Source of the DNA: Clonostachys chloroleuca | Taxonomy: Eukaryota; Ascomycota; Sordariomycetes; Hypocreales; Bionectriaceae | Assembly (NCBI GenBank): GCA_037952775.1 | Contig: JBANAY010000003.1 | Location: 10,478,001 to 10,542,000, forward strand | Direction: 5' to 3' | DNA: 64,000 nt | Part shown: positions 56,699 through 64,000 of the stretch, piece by piece | How positions within the stretch are numbered: the stretch's first letter is position 1 | Layout of the letters: every line of letters starts with the position of its first letter | Notes under the pieces: generated by a model | Databases searched by the model: none | Told to the model about the DNA's origin: nothing | The model's input: the letters and a program-made list of their open reading frames with translations, nothing else | Made by a program: the position numbers and the translations under genes

Positions 56699-58323
56699 GG
56701 CGCAGAACAGGTGTTTCGGCAGACAATTCATCCGGGATAAGAGAACATTTGGAGGAAAATGAAAAGGCCTGAAACGCATTCCGATTTCTGCCCGGTCGGG
56801 CTGTTGCATGGAGCATCATTAGGATCACTCACCATCATCGAAAATGAGGACGAGCCTCACGAGAGGCTAAGGCGCTGGCAGTTCCCCTTCACAGACAGCT
56901 GGGTCCTACAGCTCCTAGATACGACGGTGAAGTTGTTTCAGCCCGTTCATGGGCAGAGCGTCACCACAGGAAAGTGGGCGCACACCTGTTGTTGAAATCG
57001 TTGAGAAGGGAAAGGTCGAACACCTCCTTTTGTCGTTTACTTCGCCTATGATCGCATGGAGATGGTGATGGTCCAGATGCCAAGAGACCTCGAGATCGGC
57101 GGAGAGAGATGTTGGCGGTCGTCGTCGAGTCGGATACCGATATTCCGCGGTTGTAGAATGTCAATATCGGTTGTTGACTCTCGATACTGGGTGGCCGTGA
57201 TAAGTCCGTATGCTCGCCAAGTGGATATGGATGTCAGATGAGTTACCTGGATGAGGCCAAGGGTGACAATTGGCTGCTCCGCATTAGCGCGCGCTCTTAG
57301 CGAAGGATGCCAGCTTCAGGCAGGTTTTGGTGCTGTCAAGCCTGGGTCCAGTCACGTGCAGCTCTCTTCAGCGGATCGAGGTATCTGTCATGCGCTAAGT
57401 CTTGATGCCCCTCCATTGCTTCAGGTGGTAATTTGGGTCCGGTAATTGCAGTACCACTCAGGCTGTTGGGCGCCCAAAGAGCCGTCTAGTCCGAAACCTG
57501 AACTCATGCGCGCCAAAGTACCTCGTATTATTTTCCACCATGGGACGAAACATGAATCTTCATGACCACGCTCTTAGTGGTGTTCACGAGGACATTAAGC
57601 ACAATACATTAGTAAGGTCCCCAGGTGATTCCAGTAAACCCTCGATAAGACAAAAGTGAAGCAGTCAAAATGAAGTCTCTCGCGTCCTGCCCTTGTTGGC
57701 GGCAAGCATTCCTGGTCTACTTGCGACCAATCGGAGACGCTCTTCAACTGTTTTGCACCTACGTAATGTCCTAATGCATACCTTGTCTTGGATCATTTTG
57801 CTTCTTCAGGCAGCCTGTCGAACCCTGAGCAATGCAAATAATTCATTCGAGTTTTCGTACAAGTATAGGTTCCTAGGCAATAATAAAATATGTCAGCGAA
57901 CGAGAGACGCGATGCTCTAGTTCAAGAAATTTCCTAGCACTGTAACTTCACCATATTCCCTCCGATCCTGCTTCTACTTCATACTTCAACATGCGCGCAA
58001 GTGGCCCTAACAGTTTCTAAGTCTCCGCCTGTATACTCCATTGCAATAGCTGGCAATACCTCCAAGAAACTTCAACATTTTTAGGCTTCACTATGCTTTC
58101 CAATAATAAACCAAGTGGTATTTCCGCTCCAGTCTGCGAAACTTAGCAGCAGGTTTGCAATGACACCATGCATTCGATTTTTCGCACGGCACAAGTTAAT
58201 TTCATGCAGTGCAGTACGAGGGACAAGTAAGATGCCGTGTTATTTTAGTTTTAAAGAACGTACACTGGGCTTATCAGTGAGTTATATCTAACAAATAAGT
58301 CATACACAGTCTGTTCCAACAGT
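56699..58323. other. Promoter of the ZDS1-like gene and intergenic DNA
   Basis: 56760-57200 probably contains the leader; a GTGAGT donor follows ATGATG near 56830, so a 5' UTR intron is possible. The remainder to 58323 is AT-rich with no supported gene. Confidence 0.4.
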
Positions 58324-59244
58324 CTACTTCTTAGCCTCCTCCTTCTTCTCCTCTGGCTTTGGTGTGGGCAATTTGAACGACTCGGGTGTCCGGGTTTCAC
58401 CTGGCCCAACCTGTTCCCAAACACTAGAGCCACCCTCGAAGTTTCGGAAAGCCTGGGTGAGTTCCAACGGTTCGGTGACAATACGTTTCTTCTCCTCATC
58501 GTAGCGAATCTCGGTGTAGCCGGTAAGAGGGAAGTCCTTGCGTAGGGGGTGGCCTTCAAAGCCATAGTCTGTCATGATGCGGCGGAGATCCGGGTGACCG
58601 GCGAAGAAGACACCAAACATGTCATATACCTCACGCTCGTACCAATTGGCACCGCCAAACAAGCTGGTGATGCTAGGGACGGGAGTAGCCTCGTCGGCGT
58701 ATGTCTTGACTCGGATTCTAGAGTTGTGGCGAACAGAAAGAAGGTTGTAGACAATTTCGAATCGGTTGTCCCGAGTCGGGAAGTCGGCAGCTGTGACAGC
58801 GCTAACTTGTGTGAACTCGGCAGCGGTGTTATCTTCAAATAGAAAAATTAGTTAACACACCTAAATGAATCATTCTTGTGCACTAACATTTCAGGAAAGA
58901 AAACACCGGGATGACGCCTGAAGGCGAGATGTAGATCGTGAGCTCGTCCTTCCAGACCGAGAACTGCTGGACATATTTGGGAAGGCAACCCATCAGCCAC
59001 GCGCCATATCGGTGGAGGTTATCCGCCTTGCTTTGATACTTGTCGGCTGGGTTGACAATTGGCGCTTTGAGAGTTCCAATATGGTCGCGGGGGGCTTTTC
59101 GCATGTTCGGAGAGAGTCCTTGCCAATTGCGACAAATTGAGCGGCACTGACGGAGAGGCAGCGGACGGCCTGGTCGCCCCGGGAGGCCTTCACGGGTCGT
59201 AAAGCTGAGGCCAAAGCCCCGCTTCGGGACAATCTACTCGCCAT
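58324..59244 (-). CDS. NDUFS3: Complex I 30 kDa subunit (NDUFS3 homologue), apparent frameshift in the N-terminal part
   Basis: Exons 59244-58888 and 58832-58324 with a 55-bp intron whose donor is GTTAGT. The join recreates [19 protein letters not shown]. The family signature is intact: [35 protein letters not shown] and [19 protein letters not shown]. The C-terminus is Lys/Glu-rich. This peripheral-arm subunit lies near the quinone site of NADH:ubiquinone oxidoreductase. The start codon (59244) opens a presequence frame ([20 protein letters not shown]) that is one base out of register with [18 protein letters not shown] onward. Adding one base between about 59190 and 59120 gives 288 residues. 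The position of the missing base is not fixed; the GGGG at about 59179-59182 is one possibility. Confidence 0.92.
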
Positions 59245-59590
59245 GGCCGAAATTATCAGGTTCTGAGGCCAATTGCCGATTCGAGGGTTTCACCGAGGTC
59301 GTGATGAGGTTGTCTGGGAGCAGGAGCCCTGATTGAAATGCAGCTCTCGCCGTTGGACGAGATTCCCGAATATTTACCGACATGTACTTTCGAAGGTGTC
59401 GCGCTAAGTCATGTGATAGCAGAATGGGGTTAGACCTATAACAGACTAGCTTAGTTTACATCTTCTTTCCTGGCCTGGCCTTGTGCTAGTGATGAATGTC
59501 CCTTAACGATCCTAACTTTTCTTTAATCAGCTCCCTACCAAAACCTCATACCTAATCATCATCATACCCCCCTTTGTTACCGCAAAAATC
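59245..59590. promoter_or_regulatory. Bidirectional promoter region, NDUFS3 / NOT4
   Basis: 346 bp between divergent start codons of two housekeeping genes. Pyrimidine-rich sequence (TTTTCTTTAATCAGCTCCC) lies near 59518 on the NOT4 side. No TATA box evident on either side. Confidence 0.55.
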
Positions 59591-62500
59591 ATGGCACCTC
59601 AAGATTCTTTTATCGAGGAAGAGGGCGATACATGGTACGTCGCGCAACTACACTTCGTCGAGCGCGTTGTAGCTCCCGCCATTTTCGTTGGGTAGCATTA
59701 GGAACACGAAGCTAACAGCCAAAAGCCCTCTCTGCATAGAGGATTTCGATCTTTCAGATCGGAATTTCCGGCCATGTCCTTGTGGATATCAGGTACAGAA
59801 TCCTTGTAGGAACCTTGACAGGCTCATATGTTGGACTAACTCTGTCGCAGGTTTGCCAGTTTTGTTTCAATAATATCAAAAATAATATGAACGGCCTCTG
59901 CCCAGCTTGTCGACGCCCCTACGATGAGAAAACGATACAATACAAAGTCGTTACAACAGAAGAGTATGCACAACGTATTTCGACTACGAAAACATTGCGT
60001 GCTGACTGAATTTTAGGGTGGCCGAGTTCCGTGCAAACATCCAGAAAAATCAAAAGAAGCGAGCCCAGGAGCAGCGACAGAAAGAGGCCCAAAAGCGAGA
60101 AGCCGAGAAGGAGAACCGCAAAAATTTGGTCGGGGTGCGAGTAGTCCAGAAAAACCTAGTGTACATCACAGGTCTAGCGCCGACGGTGCGGGAAGATGAA
60201 CTGCTCAAAACACTACGGAAACCCGAATTTTTCGGCCAGTATGGCAACATCCAGAAAATCTCCATTAGCAATAGGAAGAGCTCGGATGGGCAACATCAGT
60301 CACTCGGCATCTACGTGACCTTCGAGAAACCGGAAGAAGCCACAAAGTGTATCCAAGCCGTCCACGGCTCACAGAACGGCGATCGGTACCTAAAGGCTCA
60401 GCATGGGACGACAAAGTACTGTTCGGCATGGTTGAAGAACGAGAAGTGTAATAACCCTGGATGCATGTTCCTTCACGAGCAAGGCGACGACGAGGATAGC
60501 TACACTCGTCAAGACTTATCCTCAATGAACAGCATACATACCCAGAGGCCACTCCCTGGCGGAGGAAGCAGCGGCCCCTCACGAGTAGCGTCTCGACAAC
60601 TTTCCCACCCTACACCGCCGCCGCAGGCGCAACCTGCCGCTCAAGCCATGGTTCGATCTGTGAGCAAAGACGGGTCTGACGGTGGGGTAGACTCATCTGC
60701 CTTGCCATCTTCGGCGAACTGGGCTCGAAATCCACAGCGGAGCCGTCGTGGAAGCCATGCTACCAGTGCTGCTGCATCGAGTCCAGCAGTGTCTGCCGCC
60801 TTAGTAGCCACGGCAAAGGTTCAAGTTCAAGAGGAAGCAGTTGAGGATCCTGAGCCGGCAACCCAGCAAGAGCCCAGTCCTCAGCCGCAAACTCAAAAGA
60901 AGCCATCCGAAGAGTCCTGGCGGTCTGTTCCAGAAACCTCGCTCAAGGCTTTGATCAAGATCCTTCACGAATGTCCGTTCCCTGACTTTCGAAATGCGCT
61001 TCTTGATGACTCTCAATATCCTCCCTTGTTTGATATTCAAGGGGGTGAGAGACGAAGGGCCATGAGAGAGGAGGATGATCTTCGAATCAATGGCGAACAG
61101 GAAGAGCAGGTTGAAGCTATTGAACAGTCCGAGGGAGAACCAGAAGCTGGCGGGAGCCTGGCGTTAGGAGGTGAACCTGAGGAGCGTGAAGTGTCGGGGG
61201 AGAGCCTAGGCTTCGAACAAAGAAGGCCAGGAACTCAGCCACCGATCCAGCGAACAAATACAGATGGGCCGTTTGGTCCAGCCTTGGGCGCCTCGGCATT
61301 TGGTCAGACTTCCACCAATCCTGTCACTCGAACCATGACGCCTCAACAGATTTTCAACATGCGGTCCCAGGGTGGTTTCAACGATCAGATGCCACCCGGT
61401 ATCTCCAACCAGACCAACCTTTTCCAATCCCAGGGTCACAATCGACAGTCCTCGCGCTTTAACTTTGCCAACGAGAGCGGTAGTTCTGTGACCAATATTA
61501 AGCTGTCAGCGAACCCTCGCATCATGGCGCAACAATCATCAATGATGCCAAATTCGTTCCAATCTCAAGGCAATCAATATTATGCTTCCTCAATGCCCGG
61601 TCCACCACCCGGGCTGAAATCAACTGGAACCCCCCAAACATGTTTGGACAGAGCGGGTTCGCCGGGTCTGCCTTTGCAGGTACCCCGAAAGATTCATCCA
61701 ACGACCTCTTACAAACCTTAATCGGACGTACTCGGGGAGCCAACAGTCAAGCTCCCGATACTGGAAAGCGTGAGTACATGATCTCTTCTTTTTCTAATCA
61801 GTACCCACCCTCTACCTCTACCCCAGCTCCTGCTCCTGGCCTTCTATCGCTCTATGGCACTCAGCCCGGGGCGTTCCAAGATTTTGGTTCTAAGCAGAAG
61901 AAGAAGGGGAAGAAGCATAGACATGCTAACACTTCCTCCTCGGGGGGAGTGGCTTAGTTGATCTTGCGGACCCGAGTATCCTTCAAGCAAGGATGCAACA
62001 CCAGCCGCAGAGCAATGCCGGAGCCGCACATGGACTGTTTGGTGGTCAGAGCCAAGGTGGGTACAATCCCAATATGATGTATAATGCCGGATATACCAGA
62101 TGGTAGATGAGGGATGGAACATGATTTTAGAAAGGCGGGAAGCATAGCGGAACCTCAGGCATATAATAATGCCACAGTTCATTTCATGTATAAGAGCGGT
62201 GTTTTTGGTTGTTATTTCTGTCTTTTCAGGGCTTGGGTTTTCTTCTTTTTCTTTCTCGTTCATCGAGGGCAATGCATTTGACCCGAAATCGTCAGCTTCT
62301 CTGCATTTGGAAACAGGTTCCCACAGGAACAGTCAGCCTTGTCGACTTTTTTCTACTTTGGCTTGGCGCTTGGTTTTACGTCTGGGAGTATTCAAGGGTC
62401 AAGTCAGGCAAGCCATCATCGTCTTCCACAAACCCCTGTTATGTACGTTAACTGGTTGCATTCGCCGCCTAGGTCGGTGGCATCTTTGGTCAGAATATAC

Positions 62501-64000
62501 CTATCTGTCTTTTATTCTCTCCAAGTTGCCTTGGATTTTTGTTATTGTCGAAGACGATGATGGCAGCCGTAGCTTGACCTGCCGAATTCTTCCTGTACAT
62601 ATTAACCGGCGTTAACGCATCGTAGCCTCCGCATGCTTCTTTCACATCACACTATCGTCATACCACACACTCTGAATGAACCTAGGGGCTAATGGGTATT
62701 TCTAGATGACGATCTACCATCCCTGGATGAAGCTACGAGCTCGGTAGAAGCATTGGTGTCCGACGACACATTTGATACCATCATCCAGTCTGGGTCAGCC
62801 CTACAGAACAACAACGGTCCGTCTGTACCGCCTGGATTCGATGATCCCATGGGATACCGCCCTCCAGGCCTAGGATTCGATGCATTTCAAAGCCAGTTTC
62901 GCTTCCCGACAGCTATGGCTTCCATAACACCCGGACCGCCACCCGGTTTGTCTGCTGGACTATTGACTCCAGAACAAACGCCTCGTAGTGTGCTTCCACC
63001 AAGCTCAACTGAGACAAGCCATGGTGCCGGAAGCTTGGTTGCTGAAAGTGGGCTTGCAAAGATCATGTCAGGCCAGGCCCAGGCAGACCCAGCTAGGCCC
63101 AGCACTGCTCTTCAGGAAGAAGACTTCCCAGCGTTGAATGCTCCCAAGTCTAGAAAGTCCAGTGGGCGGCCTTCCATGATTACTGTCCCAGCGGTTCCAA
63201 CCCCGAAGGGCACTCCGGCTCTAAAGAAACAGCAACTCGACAAGACCATCAACACTCAACTTAGTAGCCCGGATCCAAAATCGCCTGTGCTTGCTAGAGC
63301 GGACGTCAGGAGGGCTGAAACTCCTTCCCCTCCTTCGCTCAAGAAAGTTGATACTCGCGACAATTACGAGAAGCCGTCGAGCGCTCAATCTACTGCTTTC
63401 CCACCTCTTCCAATACCCTCATCAGGCAATGCCTCCCCTTCCGCCACACGAGCGCCTAAAACACTGCGGCTTCTCCCAATCCAAAAAATGGAAGTTCCAC
63501 CTGTAGCCTCGCCAATTTCTGCTGTGTCGAGGGCGCTGTCCCAGACGCATCGACCGGGCACTCCTGGTAGTGAGATGGTTAGTGACACAGCCTCTATCGT
63601 CTCGGCATCCGTGTCTGCGTCTCGAGCTGGATCTCCTCCACCATCCAGAGTAGGCGCTGCTGCAGTGCGTACAACCACGAAGAGCCAACAACGCAAGCAA
63701 CGAAAGGACGCCCTCAAGAAAGATACAAAAGCTATCGCCGAGGCTCCGAAGCCTGAGCTAGAGGAACATGCTCCGGTCCTGGGTCGAAAGAAAAAGCAGA
63801 AGAAGGAAAAGGCGCGAAAGACAATCGTTCCTCAGCTCCAGGAAACGGCAGGGTCTGATACGAAGCTTACAGAGGAGGAGAAGCCCGCGCCGGTGAAAGC
63901 CGCTGAAGACGTTGTTGCTCCACCAGCTCCTAGCAAACAGGAACCGCAGGCTCCGCCAGAGCCAACCAGCAGCGAACGCAAAATGGAGAACAAGGGCAAG
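59591..64000 (+). CDS. NOT4: CCR4-NOT subunit NOT4, RING-RRM E3 ligase (runs off window)
   Basis: Exons 59591-59634, 59726-59792, 59851-59963 and 60017 onward; introns of 91, 58 and 53 bp. The RING is the NOT4-specific C4C4 form with Cys at 15, 18, 32, 34, 39, 42, 54 and 57. A coiled-coil linker, an RRM (VYITGLAP ... YVTFEKPEEATKCIQAVHG) and a CCCH finger (CSAWLKNEKCNNPGCMFLH) follow, then a long Gln/Pro/Ser-rich region. NOT4 is the ubiquitin ligase of CCR4-NOT and monitors stalled ribosomes. Exon 4 needs one extra base at the C6 run 61630-61635 and one at the G6 run 61942-61947. The frame then ends at TAG 62104, or splices from 62056 to 62706 (QDDDLPSLDEATSSVEAL), which opens a frame to the window end, including VLGRKKKQKKEKARK as in long filamentous-fungal NOT4. 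Confidence 0.92.
62107..62705. other. Probable long intron of NOT4 (or 3' UTR of a short form)
   Basis: AT- and T-rich stretch between the short-form stop and the start of the long C-terminal frame. Ends GGGGCTAATGGGTATTTCTAG, a good branch site plus acceptor. Internal frames (62169-62615) look fortuitous. Confidence 0.5.

Overview
The window is nuclear DNA from a filamentous ascomycete (Pezizomycotina). Genes carry short GT-AG introns (about 50-110 bp) with CTAAC-like branch sites. The single-copy genes (UFD4, NOT4, ZDS1-like, RRD1/PTPA, TOK1, COQ5, complex I 30 kDa subunit, branched-chain dehydrogenase E1 alpha) have the filamentous-fungal form. Sordariomycetes is my best guess from protein style; the sequence does not prove it.

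Layout. 0-1.6 kb: an FAD monooxygenase. 1.6-7.3 kb: a gene graveyard with a trypsin-like protease relic, two related chromodomain ORFs, two diverged copies of an unrecognised gene, a C-terminal fragment resembling fungal putative amidoligases, a hairpin and a 12-nt minisatellite. 7.4-22.3 kb: a GNAT acetyltransferase, a membrane protein, a giant coiled-coil protein, an orphan with a Myb/SANT-like end, the PP2A activator RRD1, and a small Ala/Pro/Lys-rich protein. 22.3-29.1 kb: a second accessory patch with two inverted intron-containing tRNA-Pro genes around a Ty3/gypsy integrase relic, a degenerate repeat block, and a possible three-exon orphan gene. 29.1-64 kb: a gene-dense core with TOK1 K+ channel, alpha/beta-hydrolase-like mitochondrial protein, acidic nuclear-type protein, UFD4, BCKDH E1 alpha, COQ5, a metallophosphoesterase-like RGG protein, a ZDS1-like protein, complex I 30 kDa subunit and NOT4, which runs off the right edge.

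There is no operon logic. Several neighbours act in mitochondria (E1 alpha, COQ5, complex I subunit, hydrolase-like protein). Two act in ubiquitin transfer (UFD4, NOT4). RRD1 and ZDS1 both connect to PP2A in yeast.

The most consequential observation concerns the sequence itself. Several otherwise intact conserved genes need exactly one extra base to stay in frame, and in most cases the missing base falls in a run of C or G (7533-7537, 46095-46099, 61630-61635, 61942-61947, possibly 43472-43476). This points to under-called homopolymers in the assembly rather than to several independent pseudogenes.
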